Shown: in pieces, positions 1-8,646 of the stretch
Layout: each line of letters starts with the position of its first letter
Numbering within the stretch: position 1 is the first letter of the stretch
Source: Marinobacter caseinilyticus
GTDB lineage: Bacteria > Pseudomonadota > Gammaproteobacteria > Pseudomonadales > Oleiphilaceae
Length of the DNA: 64,000 bases
Direction of reading: 5' to 3'
Assembly: GCF_011074955.1 (NCBI RefSeq)
Contig: NZ_WUQJ01000006.1
Coordinates: 1-64,000 of the forward strand
Made by a program: the position numbers and the translations under genes
Notes under the pieces: model-generated
Told to the model about the DNA's origin: nothing
The model's input: the letters and a program-made list of their open reading frames with translations, nothing else
The model's database searches: none

Positions 1-576
1 CATGGCCGCGTTGGGCACGTGTTCCAGGGGCGTTATAAAGCGATTTTGGTTGAGAAGGACAGCTACCTGTTGGAACTATGCCGCTACATCGTGCTGAATC
101 CTGTTCGCGCCGCGATGGTTCGATTGGCTGTCGAATGGCCCTGGAGCAGTTACCGCGCAACGGCGGGGTATGAAAGGGGTTTAAAGGCACTCGATATCGA
201 TTGGATTCTGTCTGCCTTTGGTGAAAAACGAGCCAAGGCCGTGGAGAGCTACGAGACCTTTGTGGCTGACGGCAAGAATCAGCCATCTCCGTGGGAAAAG
301 CTCAAGAACCAAGTCTATCTCGGAAGCGATCAATTCGTTGACCAAATGCAACAGCGAATTGAACGGCCAGAACGTCTCAGTGAAATACCCAGGAGTCAGC
401 GTCGCCCCTTGGCCAAGGCGCTGCAATTTTACAAAGATTCTGCCCCCTCCCGAAACGAGGCCATTCATTTAGCGTATGCGAGTGGCGGGTACGGCTTGAA
501 GGAAATTGGTGATTTCTTTGGGATCCACTATTCCCGAGTGAGTCGGATTTTACGGGAGGCAAAACGCAAGACCTGA
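1..576 (+). CDS. REP-associated tyrosine transposase (IS200-like), 3' part
   Basis: The frame is open from base 1, so the N-terminal part with the first half of the HUH nuclease domain lies outside the window. The visible residues include a GHVFQGRYKAILVE segment and a CRYIVLNPVRAAMV segment followed by PWSSYRA. These are typical of the Y1 transposase family linked to REP elements (RAYT) that acts on single-stranded hairpins. The last 60 residues form a helix-turn-helix-like tail (GLKEIGDFFGIHYSRVSRIL) often seen in this family. No clear REP array was seen next to it. The AraC fragment directly downstream lacks its N-terminal part, which fits insertion or local rearrangement (inference). Confidence 0.85.
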   Translation, partial: HGRVGHVFQGRYKAILVEKDSYLLELCRYIVLNPVRAAMVRLAVEWPWSSYRATAGYERGLKALDIDWILSAFGEKRAKAVESYETFVADGKNQPSPWEKLKNQVYLGSDQFVDQMQQRIERPERLSEIPRSQRRPLAKALQFYKDSAPSRNEAIHLAYASGGYGLKEIGDFFGIHYSRVSRILREAKRKT

Positions 577-586
577 CCCCGCAAGC

Positions 587-1066
587 TGCTGCTTATCCTT
601 CGAGACCATATCCCCTGAAAGACTGGAGGATATACTCTTCGATCTGATGATCAGCATCATAGACGGGCACTCAGATTGGCGTCATTTGTCCCGTTTGAGA
701 GTCTATCCTGAAGGCTGTTTCCATGACGCCCGAATTCGAAAGGCTAAAGAACTTATCCTGGAGAGTCCCCAAGGTGACCTTGATATGGAGACAATCGCAC
801 GCCAGTGTGGGTTGTCCCGGGCACAGTTTTTCTCCCTGTTTAAGAAGACGACAGGCATGACACCACAAATGCTTGCCAATATTGGAAAGATGCAACTGGC
901 ATTTCAGTGGCTCTCAGCAAATCGCTCATGCACGCTGGGCAATCTTTCGGATTCTCTGGGCTTCTCAGGTCAGGGGCATTTCACTCGTTTTTTCCGCAGG
1001 CATATTGGTGCATCTCCAAGCCAATACCACAGAACCATCGATGTTTACCGTTCTGAAATTTTATAG
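587..1066 (+). pseudogene. AraC-family regulator fragment, DNA-binding domain only
   Basis: An ATG at 647 would give 139 residues, and the same frame stays open and protein-like upstream to about 587. The protein has the two helix-turn-helix motifs of AraC/XylS regulators: METIARQCGLSRAQFFSLFK, then LSDSLGFSGQGHFTRFFRR with the signature GASPSQYH. Full AraC regulators are usually 250-300 residues with a ligand-binding N-terminal domain, which is missing here. It starts just after the transposase stop. It may be a truncated relic or a functional stand-alone DNA-binding protein; a relic is more likely. Confidence 0.6.
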
Positions 1067-1774
1067 ATTTTGAACCGGCTGCGCCAACTTAGGGGCCCGG
1101 CCTCTTTTTAGCGCTTGCTGCTGACCCTACCCAGGAATTAGGTCCAGAAATGGAAAAATCCGGCCCCCAAGCTGGACCGCGAATTCAGTACTTTGTGTGG
1201 AAACTGAAATCAGCTCGCCATTCTAGAATTTACTTTAAGTTTGTTTAACACTTTGGGTGGAAACCAGGCGCTAATAGTTGATTTATTATTAAGCCGGTTT
1301 AGTACTTTCTGTGGTCGTCTAACGTCCACAGAAAATGCCCAGTATGATTTGGAACATCATGTAGGAAGACCCGGGCTACTTTCGCAGCTTCGTTAGCTTT
1401 TCCGTTGCACAACCGGGAAAGGCAATTGCCACTGGGCGTTTTCCAAAAGCACTGATAAATTTGGACATCAATAATCTTGAACACCAAATGCAATTCGATT
1501 CTTGAGTCTTGTTTAAAGCGCCGGACCGATCGCTGCCCCGCCCGCCATTGGATCAACTCATGACGACTCTGGACTCCCAAACTTGGGTTGCCTAGCAATT
1601 GGAGATGCCTTGGTGACCGAAGAGCGAAGTTGGGTTTGGTCGCAAAACGAACATTGAAGTCTTGTGATGTATGGAGTCAGCAGACTGCTAATAATCCAGG
1701 CTTACCTGTCCGAAAAGAGACAGCCTGAGTTGGAGTTCCGCAAAAAGCGGACTGTGGTTGCCATCAAAGAGACA
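1067..1774. other. Intergenic stretch with no supported gene
   Basis: About 700 bases between the AraC fragment and the MipA-like gene. Frames of up to 99 codons exist but show no recognisable family, ribosome binding site or codon pattern. Motifs of the form CTTTSTGTGG occur at about 1193, 1250 and 1305, without a clear repeat unit. A short hairpin with five paired bases around a T-rich loop (about 1736-1752) lies downstream of the minus-strand MipA gene and could be a weak terminator. The stretch looks like decayed DNA. Confidence 0.4.
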
Positions 1775-2599
1775 TCAAAAAACATAAATGAAGCCAACAC
1801 CGATCTCCGCTTCATAATCATTCCGAGATATTGGACTATCTGAAACGTCACTCCCGTAGACCTCGTAAAGCGCTTCACCGAAGACCTGCCAGCTCTCGTT
1901 CAAGTAATTTCGATAGTTAACATTGACCCCAGTTGATCTATACCCGCTATCAACATCGGTTTCTGGAAGACCTGAATCTATGGATTGTTGTGTGTTCACA
2001 CCAAAGTCCCGGTTGGCTAGCTTACCATCGTGGAAAGTGACAACAGCGCCAACTTCCCAGCCAGTGCCGTTAGGTTGGCAACCCAAACAAGTTCCTGCGC
2101 CGAAAATCCCGAGCGTACCGATCTCTCCTGTTAATACACGGCCATCTAAAAAGTAACGCCAATCTTCTGCAAGGGCATGACGTACTTCCAACAGCAATGT
2201 CACCCCGGAACTCGATTCACCTAACCCATCCAGTTTGCCATCTTCTGAGTCGCCCTCTTCACGGCCTTCTTCATAGCCAACAGAGGCTTGAAACAACCAA
2301 GCATCCCTGGCCAATGTTCGCCACCCAATTGCTTCACCTGCCCAGAAAAAAATATGTTCACCAGTTCGCCATTGAACACCCCCAGCCGGATCGATCTCAA
2401 GCTCGAACTCGTCCGAACCCTCGTAAGCAGACTCATATTCAACCCCCAGTCCAAGCCCGACACCCCAACCATCGCCATTTGTAAAATCGACGATAGAAGG
2501 AAGCGGAACGAGAGGAGTTTTCGTCTCCGTCGCATTTACAGACCCAAAACACGAAAGAATGCCAAGAAATGTGGCGACTTGAAGGACTATTGTTTTCAT
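1775..2599 (-). CDS. MipA/OmpV-family outer-membrane protein
   Basis: A 274-residue protein with an N-terminal signal peptide (hydrophobic ATFLGILSCFGSV, cleavage near VNA). It then shows alternating beta-strand segments and ends in GVGFIYVF, with the terminal phenylalanine expected of outer-membrane barrels. The early segment GWGVGLGLGVEYESAYEGSD matches the opening of the MipA/OmpV family, described as scaffold or porin-like proteins linked to murein hydrolases or antibiotic uptake. AGGAAAA lies just before the ATG. It is a monocistronic gene in a sparse region. The exact role cannot be read from the sequence. Confidence 0.75.
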   Translation of the reverse strand: MKTIVLQVATFLGILSCFGSVNATETKTPLVPLPSIVDFTNGDGWGVGLGLGVEYESAYEGSDEFELEIDPAGGVQWRTGEHIFFWAGEAIGWRTLARDAWLFQASVGYEEGREEGDSEDGKLDGLGESSSGVTLLLEVRHALAEDWRYFLDGRVLTGEIGTLGIFGAGTCLGCQPNGTGWEVGAVVTFHDGKLANRDFGVNTQQSIDSGLPETDVDSGYRSTGVNVNYRNYLNESWQVFGEALYEVYGSDVSDSPISRNDYEAEIGVGFIYVF

Positions 2600-2969
2600 G
2601 GTTTTTTTCCTATCAAGCAGGAATGGTAGTACGACTTACTCATCACTATAGGTGATTTTTTTTGATTCGCACTACAGCGCTTTCGTCATCATCGTTCCGC
2701 GACCCCGTCGAATAAATGTCAATTTTTTCAATCGCCTTGGGCCTCGAAACCCACTATCGAGATCGCGTTGGGCTTCGTAAAAATACCCCTGGACATGTTG
2801 TTGCCGGGCGTATTCGAGTCTAACGAGGCCCCATCTGTAACCAACCTCCTGGGCGTTCGTGGTCGAACCTAGCTAACTGAGTTCGACCACGGCTGAAGAT
2901 GTTCTGTAAACCTTCCTATAGAACCACACCAATCACGGCGCCGATGATGCCTGGTCGTATCGTGTCCGA
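2600..2969. other. Intergenic region with one strong inverted repeat
   Basis: No gene is supported here. The region lies upstream of the MipA-like gene and downstream of ccoG, both on the minus strand. The only clear structure is the inverted repeat at 2858-2891, listed separately. Confidence 0.4.
2858..2891. repeat. 11-bp perfect inverted repeat
   Basis: The arms CGTGGTCGAAC (2858-2868) and GTTCGACCACG (2881-2891) are exact reverse complements with a 12-base spacer. The repeat lies 78 bases downstream of the ccoG stop on the minus strand. Neither side has a T-tract, so it is not a textbook intrinsic terminator. It could be a protein-binding palindrome, a transcription-attenuating hairpin or a mobile-element remnant. 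Confidence 0.55.
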
Positions 2970-4355
2970 TTACAGGTTCGGCTGCCCGATAAAGCGGTTG
3001 GTTTCGACCAGACGTTCGCCGCCGTCGTTTACTGGGTCCAGGTGAAACGCAATATCCGTCACACCACGATCAAGGGCCTCCGGTACCGCAGTTACCGATA
3101 CCGGCATTTCACGCCATTCGCCCGCATCCAAGACGATGTTCTGATGTCCGATCAGGCTCAGTCCGTCCATACCACTGACACTTAACTGGAAGGTCTGGCT
3201 ATCCTGACTTTTGTTGAGCACTTTCAGGATATAGCTGTTCTCAAAATTTCCCTTTCCGTCCAACCGGAACAGTCCCCTGTCTTTGACCACGTCAAACTCG
3301 ACCATGGGTCTGGCCATCATCGCCCAGGAGAAGATGGCCATAAACGACACCAGCAGAGCGCCGTATCCCAGTAACCTTGGGCGGAGGATCCTCAGTCGTC
3401 CACCTTCCAGCTCCCTCTCACTGGTATAACGGATAAGGCCCGGAGCGTAGTCCATTTTGTCCATGATGGAATCGCAGGCATCAATACAGGCCGCGCATCC
3501 AATGCATTCCATCTGCAGGCCGTCGCGGATATCGATGCCGGTTGGGCAGACCTGAATGCACATCTGGCAATCGATGCAATCACCGAGGCCTTCAGCCTTA
3601 TAATCCGAGCCGGCTTTGCGGCCACCCCGGTTCTCTCCCCTCTGGGCATCGTAGCTGATGACCAGGGAATCCCTGTCCAGCATGGAGGACTGAAAGCGCC
3701 CGTAAGGACACATGTGCAGGCAGACGTTTTCGCGAAGCCAGCCCGCATTGAGGTAAGTGGCGGTTGTGAAGAAGAACACCCAGAACGCGGCCATGCCAGT
3801 GCCCTGCAGGGTGAACAGATCCGTAACCAGCTGCCGGATTGGGACAAAATAGCCAACGAAAGTCACAGCGGTCGCCAGACTGATGGCAAGCCATAAGCCG
3901 TGCTTGACCGCCCGCTTGTAGAGTTTCGTCGCTGACAACGGCGCCTTATCCAGAATTTTGCGTTGGTTTCGGTCACCCTCTGCCACCCTTTCGGCCCACA
4001 TGAATACCCACATCCAGACACTTTGTGGACAGGTGTAGCCACACCATACTCGACCGGCAACGACCGTTATGAAGAACAGTCCGAAGGCGCAAATGAGCAG
4101 GATAGCGGACAGTAGTACCAGGTCCTGGGGCCAGAAGGTGCTGCCAAAGATATGAAACTGTTTTTCGGACAAATCCCACAACACCGCCTGGCGGTCGCCC
4201 CAGGACAACCACGCGGTGCCGAAAAACAGGGTAAACAGAAGTGTTCCGCCGGCAATTCTCAAGCGTCTGAAAAAGCCCTGGAACTTACGGGTGTGGATTT
4301 TGCCGTTGTCATCAGGCCCTACGGCTAGGTTACGGACAGGAATGGCGTTACTCAA
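2970..4355 (-). CDS. ccoG: Cytochrome c oxidase accessory protein CcoG (RdxA/FixG)
   Basis: A 461-residue polytopic inner-membrane iron-sulfur protein. It shows several membrane segments, the CGYTCP motif near residues 105-110, and a double ferredoxin-like cluster at about 258-300 (CIDCQMCIQVCPTGID, then CIGCAACIDAC). A C-terminal periplasmic Ig-like domain follows. The family helps mature cbb3-type oxidases, by reducing copper for the CuB site. No ccoNOPQ or ccoIS genes are in the window, so it is either an orphan or separated from its partners. The start codon is TTG at 4355, chosen because a strong GGGGAGAG lies 8 bases before it. That ribosome binding site is inside a long hairpin, listed separately. 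Confidence 0.93.
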   Translation of the reverse strand: MSNAIPVRNLAVGPDDNGKIHTRKFQGFFRRLRIAGGTLLFTLFFGTAWLSWGDRQAVLWDLSEKQFHIFGSTFWPQDLVLLSAILLICAFGLFFITVVAGRVWCGYTCPQSVWMWVFMWAERVAEGDRNQRKILDKAPLSATKLYKRAVKHGLWLAISLATAVTFVGYFVPIRQLVTDLFTLQGTGMAAFWVFFFTTATYLNAGWLRENVCLHMCPYGRFQSSMLDRDSLVISYDAQRGENRGGRKAGSDYKAEGLGDCIDCQMCIQVCPTGIDIRDGLQMECIGCAACIDACDSIMDKMDYAPGLIRYTSERELEGGRLRILRPRLLGYGALLVSFMAIFSWAMMARPMVEFDVVKDRGLFRLDGKGNFENSYILKVLNKSQDSQTFQLSVSGMDGLSLIGHQNIVLDAGEWREMPVSVTAVPEALDRGVTDIAFHLDPVNDGGERLVETNRFIGQPNL

Positions 4356-4360
4356 CGGAT

Positions 4361-4396
4361 ACTCTCCCCGACAATAATTGGACTGTCAGGGAGAGT
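4361..4396 (-). promoter_or_regulatory. Hairpin that masks the ccoG ribosome binding site
   Basis: ACTCTCCCCGACA (4361-4373) and TGTCAGGGAGAGT (4384-4396) pair over 13 positions with one C-A mismatch in DNA, which becomes a G-U pair in the minus-strand transcript. The loop is 10 bases. The arm nearer the gene contains the GGGGAGAG Shine-Dalgarno of ccoG, so the transcript can fold to hide it. It could act as a translational switch, or as a dyad operator in DNA. The pairing is read directly from the sequence; the role is inference. Confidence 0.5.
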
Positions 4397-4475
4397 AATC
4401 CTCAGCGCCTAATGGGCACAGGCGCAATTAATATAATGTGGATAGGTACAGATATGGAGGCACAGCCAGCCGTTT

Positions 4476-5882
4476 CTACTCGTTGTGCAGTAAACCGGGC
4501 AATTGCCGGAGAGCATTCATTCGGGATTCGTTCCAGGGATGGGCGAAGCTTATTCTCAGGCAGTTTTCGAACTGGCCAGATACCGAAAACAGCGGGCCCG
4601 GCGTGATGATGATGCCGTGCTTCAGGGCATTCGTGTATGCCGCCAGAGTGTCGACCGTCTCCGGCAACTCCACCCAGACGGTCAGGCCACCTTGCGGGGT
4701 ACTGACGCGTACCTCCCCGGGCCAGGTATGGAGCGACGCAATCAACCCGTCCCTGTTAGCCCTCAGTTCATGGCGCTGACGGCGAAGGTGGGAGGTGAAA
4801 CTGCCATCGGCCATGTAGTCCGCCACGCCCTGCTGGAGGTACTGGCTGCTGGCCAGCTGGGTAACCAGCTTCAGGTGAAGGATCTTGTCGTGCCAACGCG
4901 CACCGGATATCCAGCCGAGCCGCAAATCCCGGGACAGGGATTTGGAGAAAGAGCTGCACAGGATCACCCGGCCCTCAACATCCAGGGCCTTCAACGGATC
5001 AGGAGAACGACCAAGCGCAGTGTCTCCATAGATATCGTCTTCGATCACCGCGAGGTCATGTCGTTCCGCCAACGAAAGCAGGCGTTTTTTGTCTGGCTCC
5101 GGCATCAACGCACCTCCCGGTGTCGAAAATGAAGGAGAGACAATACAGGCTGTTATCTTCCACCGTTCAAGTACTTCCTCAAGGCCATCCATATCCATGC
5201 CCGTCTCCATGGACGTGGGCACTTCCACCACTTTAAGGCCAAGCTGTTCCAGAAGTTGCAATGCACCATAAAATCCCGGGGATTCGACAGCGACCACATC
5301 CCCACGCTCACAGGATGCCATCAACGCCAGAAACAGCGCATGCTGGCAACCTGAGGTGATGCAAAGTTGTTCCGGTGAGACGGCCCACCCTCGCCTGGCA
5401 TGATGGAGCGCCAACTGCTCCCGCAAGCCGACAAACCCTGCAGGCCTATCGTAATACTGGAAGTCTTCGCCCTTCTGGCGCCTCAGTGCCCGGCCTATCG
5501 AACGGTTCAGAGTCACGATTCCTGGCGGAAGGTCGCCACTGTGAAGGTCCGGCAGTAAATCAAACGCCGCACTACGGCCCATGATATCCAGCAGCAGATC
5601 GCTGACATTGACCGGGCGTGGGGCTTCTATCCGAGCACGACTAACCGGCGTCTTCACTCCGTCTGACTGCAAGGAAACAAAATAACCGGCTTTAGGGCGA
5701 GCCTCGATCAGGCCCTGGGTCTCCAGTCGCTGCAGGGCGTGCTGAACCGTTGCCTTGGACAATTTCTGTTCGGCACACAGTGTTCGGATCGAAGGCAGAC
5801 GCTCTCCCAACCGCCAACGCTGCTCCAGGATTCCCTTCAATAACCAGCCTTCCAGTTGCTGATAGCGGTACTCGTCAGTCAT
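4476..5882 (-). CDS. MocR-type GntR regulator with aminotransferase-like domain
   Basis: A 468-residue protein. Residues 1-75 form a GntR winged helix (GERLPSIRTLCAEQKLSKAT). The rest is a class I aminotransferase fold with the usual landmarks: VIEDDIYGD and the PLP lysine in SSFSKSLSRD near residue 311. MocR/PdxR regulators sense PLP or amino-compound adducts and usually control a divergent neighbour. The divergent side here holds only a 24-codon plus-strand frame (6059-6133, ATG with GAGG before it) and the end of the LVIVD gene. The usual divergent target therefore appears to be missing or lost. Confidence 0.88.
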   Translation of the reverse strand: MTDEYRYQQLEGWLLKGILEQRWRLGERLPSIRTLCAEQKLSKATVQHALQRLETQGLIEARPKAGYFVSLQSDGVKTPVSRARIEAPRPVNVSDLLLDIMGRSAAFDLLPDLHSGDLPPGIVTLNRSIGRALRRQKGEDFQYYDRPAGFVGLREQLALHHARRGWAVSPEQLCITSGCQHALFLALMASCERGDVVAVESPGFYGALQLLEQLGLKVVEVPTSMETGMDMDGLEEVLERWKITACIVSPSFSTPGGALMPEPDKKRLLSLAERHDLAVIEDDIYGDTALGRSPDPLKALDVEGRVILCSSFSKSLSRDLRLGWISGARWHDKILHLKLVTQLASSQYLQQGVADYMADGSFTSHLRRQRHELRANRDGLIASLHTWPGEVRVSTPQGGLTVWVELPETVDTLAAYTNALKHGIIITPGPLFSVSGQFENCLRISFAHPWNESRMNALRQLPGLLHNE

Positions 5883-6187
5883 TTATGGCCCTTACCCTGT
5901 CCTGATGTATCGGCAATTTCATACACCTGCACCTATTCATAATGCAAGTCCGGGCACACTCATCCCCCGATACCATCCCGCTATTCTATCCTTCAATCTT
6001 CAGAATAATTGGATAAACAACCTGACCGATCAATATTGAGCGAACTGAGGTCAAAAACATGAGCAATCTCAGCAATACCATGGAATCCGAATGCAAAGTC
6101 ACGTTCAATGCTTTCTGTGGTCGTTTACCCTAAAAAAAAAGAGGCGGTGCCGAGCACCGCCTCCAGCAAACAAAGTCACACCTTCAG
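5883..6187. other. Gap upstream of the MocR gene, with a 24-codon frame
   Basis: The region contains the presumed MocR promoter area and a plus-strand mini-frame, ATG at 6059 to TAA at 6131-6133. It encodes 24 residues beginning MSNLSNTMES, preceded by CTGAGG. It could be the head of a lost divergent target gene, a leader peptide or noise. The terminator of the LVIVD gene follows immediately. Confidence 0.35.
6132..6163 (-). terminator. Intrinsic terminator of the LVIVD-repeat gene
   Basis: On the minus strand, GAGGCGGTGC and GCACCGCCTC form a perfect 10-bp stem with a short loop, followed by a run of nine T. It starts 24 bases past the stop codon at 6188. This is a textbook rho-independent terminator. 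Confidence 0.92.
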
Positions 6188-8119
6188 TTAATCTTTACCG
6201 TTCTCGGCGGAACCTGAACCATACTCCTTCAGGATATAGAGCCCTCCGTTACGGTCAGATGCATAAATCCATGGCTCATTGGGAACCTTGTAAATTCCCC
6301 AGATATCCTGGATGCCGCCGTTTTCAGCTTCGAACTCGGCACCGGCGCGATGGTATCGAGCAACTTCAACAGGAGCATATGGATTGGTGACATCCACTAC
6401 CACGACACCATCGGTATACCAGGAAATATACGCTTTCACCCTATTCCCACTGGTCTCAACCAGGACATTATGGCTCGAATAGGTTCCTCGAGCGTCGCAA
6501 TTGCCACCAGGCGCGGTCGAAGCCGAACACTCGGTGTCGAAAATCGAGGCCAGTACGGGATTGGCCGGGTCGGAATAGTTCCAGATACGAATTCCGCTCC
6601 AAGGTGTAGAGTTTGGATTGTTGTTGGTCACGACGATTGCGCCAGCTCCTCCGTTTGACGCGTTCACGGACTTCTCCGCAAACGAGCAGGCACCGCGGCG
6701 AACGACAGCAATATCACCGGCTCCGAGCGGATTAAGAATCGTATCGCCGTTACAAGCCTGCCCTATCCAGACGAAGTTACCTGCGTACGAACCTTCACCA
6801 AGCGGGAAGTTGTTTCCGCTGAATTCATTGGCACCGAAGACCGAGCCGGTCAGCGGCCCACTGGTGACTTCCACGCTGGATGCCGTTACGAACCCGCCGT
6901 TGCCTGTCTGGTTTGCTTCAAATGCATCGCCCGTCGAGGTTGCCGCCATCACACCCGGAATGGGGTTGCCGTTGCCGAACGTCACATTGCCAGGGGCAAC
7001 CGTGGCCTCCCAGGCGCTGAAGTCCTCTTCACCTTCGACCACGATCGTGCCGTCCTCACTAGGCCAGACTGAGTGGCTGTTGACCTCGCCATCGAGTGAG
7101 CCATTAGCTGGATCCAGGGCTACCGAAACGACCTGAGGGTTAGCCGGATCGCTGATGTCCAGGAGAACCAGGCCCGCATCCCAATTGGCAAGGTAAGCTC
7201 TGGTGCTGTCGGCGGTGATGGTGACGTCATGCAAAAATTTGTTTTGCGAAGCGCCAAATCCACTTGTGAGCCAGATTGCTGCGTCCAGATTTCGGGAAAA
7301 ATCGCCACTGGCAACAACGCCTGGGTCGAGTAATTCTTCTGCACCCCAGAACGACACCCGTACAGGGTTTGCTGGATCGGTGATGTCGTAGATGTGGAAG
7401 TTGCCGTACGCTGTTTCTGTCGTTACTGCCACATAATCATTTCCGGCCTGCCTGAAGAGCCAAAGGTTGTGCACACCGACGTCTTCCACAGGCCCAAAGA
7501 TGAATGGAGTGAGTGGGTTTGGGTCATCAATGCGGACCGACGCCAGGTGGACAGGATCTAAAGGATCGTCGACGTTATAAACCTCGTACCCGCCAGGTCC
7601 TCCGGCGCATGATTCGTTCGAATGCACCAGGATATCCCCCGCGCCCATTGTTGCGACCCTGACATCGTTAGTGCGGCTGCCGGTTGGAGATGGAATGACT
7701 CCGACAAACTCTGGGTTGGTTTTGTTGTGGACATCCCAGATCCAGATGCCCGCGTCCGGGTCGCCGCCACAAGGGCCGTTAAAGGTGCCGGTATACGCAT
7801 AGTTGCCTAGCGCCCAAACATCGGTTGTGGAGTTTGCAGAGAGCCGTTCTCCGCGGCCGGATTCGGCCAGATTCTTGATAACTTTGGCAAACGGCGCATC
7901 ACTTATGATGTTGGCTACTGCAGCATCATGTGCCATGAGGGGGGCGCTCGGATCCGCACGGACAAAGCCGTCCGAAATGCTTAGTAGATGTTGAGGCTCG
8001 TCGTGGGGTTCGTCGTGGGGTTCGTCGGTAACCACCGGTGGCGGTGCCGCCAAAGCCGAGAACGCCATAAAGCTTGAAATGACTACCAAACCAAGCTTAA
8101 ATCCTTTTAATTGCTTCAT
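6188..8119 (-). CDS. Secreted LVIVD-repeat protein with a PA domain
   Basis: About 643 residues with a signal peptide (GLVVISSFMAFSALA, cleavage before APPP). A start at 8119 is preferred over the upstream ATG at 8140 because AGGGGAAGGGAAG directly precedes it. After the signal comes a DEPH repeat (three near-identical four-residue units). LVIVD beta-propeller repeats follow, for example GLVLLDISDPANPQVVS and GVVVVDVTNPYAPVEVARY. A protease-associated (PA) domain is inserted at roughly 450-506 (AVVRRGACSFAEKSVNA, then GAGAIVVTNNN). This architecture is typical of choice-of-anchor-type extracellular proteins. No protease domain is present. Its ligand is unknown. Confidence 0.8.
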   Translation of the reverse strand: MKQLKGFKLGLVVISSFMAFSALAAPPPVVTDEPHDEPHDEPQHLLSISDGFVRADPSAPLMAHDAAVANIISDAPFAKVIKNLAESGRGERLSANSTTDVWALGNYAYTGTFNGPCGGDPDAGIWIWDVHNKTNPEFVGVIPSPTGSRTNDVRVATMGAGDILVHSNESCAGGPGGYEVYNVDDPLDPVHLASVRIDDPNPLTPFIFGPVEDVGVHNLWLFRQAGNDYVAVTTETAYGNFHIYDITDPANPVRVSFWGAEELLDPGVVASGDFSRNLDAAIWLTSGFGASQNKFLHDVTITADSTRAYLANWDAGLVLLDISDPANPQVVSVALDPANGSLDGEVNSHSVWPSEDGTIVVEGEEDFSAWEATVAPGNVTFGNGNPIPGVMAATSTGDAFEANQTGNGGFVTASSVEVTSGPLTGSVFGANEFSGNNFPLGEGSYAGNFVWIGQACNGDTILNPLGAGDIAVVRRGACSFAEKSVNASNGGAGAIVVTNNNPNSTPWSGIRIWNYSDPANPVLASIFDTECSASTAPGGNCDARGTYSSHNVLVETSGNRVKAYISWYTDGVVVVDVTNPYAPVEVARYHRAGAEFEAENGGIQDIWGIYKVPNEPWIYASDRNGGLYILKEYGSGSAENGKD

Positions 8120-8140
8120 ACTTCCCTTCCCCTTGCTCAT

Positions 8141-8646
8141 TTTTTATCGTGGTCTCGACGACTACATAATTCCATCGGACATGAGTCGAGTGGTTTTTTA
8201 GACCAACGAAAAACAAGCCACATGCATGCCATGCAATAATATCGGCTTAATTTTAGAGAGTTACGCTCACCAGCGGTTCAGTGGAGGGAGTTATATGTAA
8301 AGTATTCTGACGTTTTATTGTACATATCGGCTCAGCGGGACATGGGTAGAGCCGTTTATGGAAGGGCGCTAAAGCCGCCAGTCTGAGTGATGAAGATGTA
8401 ACCAATTGGCATAGCAAATTTGAGCTTATGGAACCGGATAAGCATCAAATGTTTTTGGAGATGCTGGATTTTTCTTCGCTGCTCAGGAAAAAGATAAACT
8501 GAATTGTTCATCTTCACCCTGACCCCGTATTCGGTTCATCGGTGAGCGGGTGCACGAAAGCCCCGCCCCTCCCAAACTAACTAGTTGGCCGTTCGGCAGA
8601 CGACACTAAAATGCCTCTTTTTAGCAGTGTCCACTGTAGTTACCGG
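8141..8646. other. Gap with a MerR remnant
   Basis: This is the upstream region of the LVIVD gene, plus decayed DNA. The only coding trace is the MerR-like tail at 8350-8502. A CTGACCCC string at about 8518 matches the one that follows the transposase stop near 574, possibly a scrap of the same repeat family; the match is short and may be chance. Confidence 0.35.
8350..8502 (+). pseudogene. C-terminal remnant of a MerR-family regulator
   Basis: An open frame without a start codon encodes about 50 residues, including LSDEDVTNWHSKFE and PDKHQMFLEML. This resembles the C-terminal tail of MerR-type regulators (pattern LTDEE..WH..FE..SPE.HQ.FLE.LG). The helix-turn-helix half is absent and a stop lies directly upstream in frame. 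Recognition is by pattern memory only. Confidence 0.4.

Noticed and set aside
2790..2870. Possible integron attC site
   Set aside because: GTCTAAC resembles one core site, but no partner GTTRRRY at the right distance and no cassette structure is present.
1305..6124. A 14-base match, CTTTCTGTGGTCGT, at 1305 and 6111
   Set aside because: Several matches of this length are expected by chance in 64 kb, and the flanks do not match.
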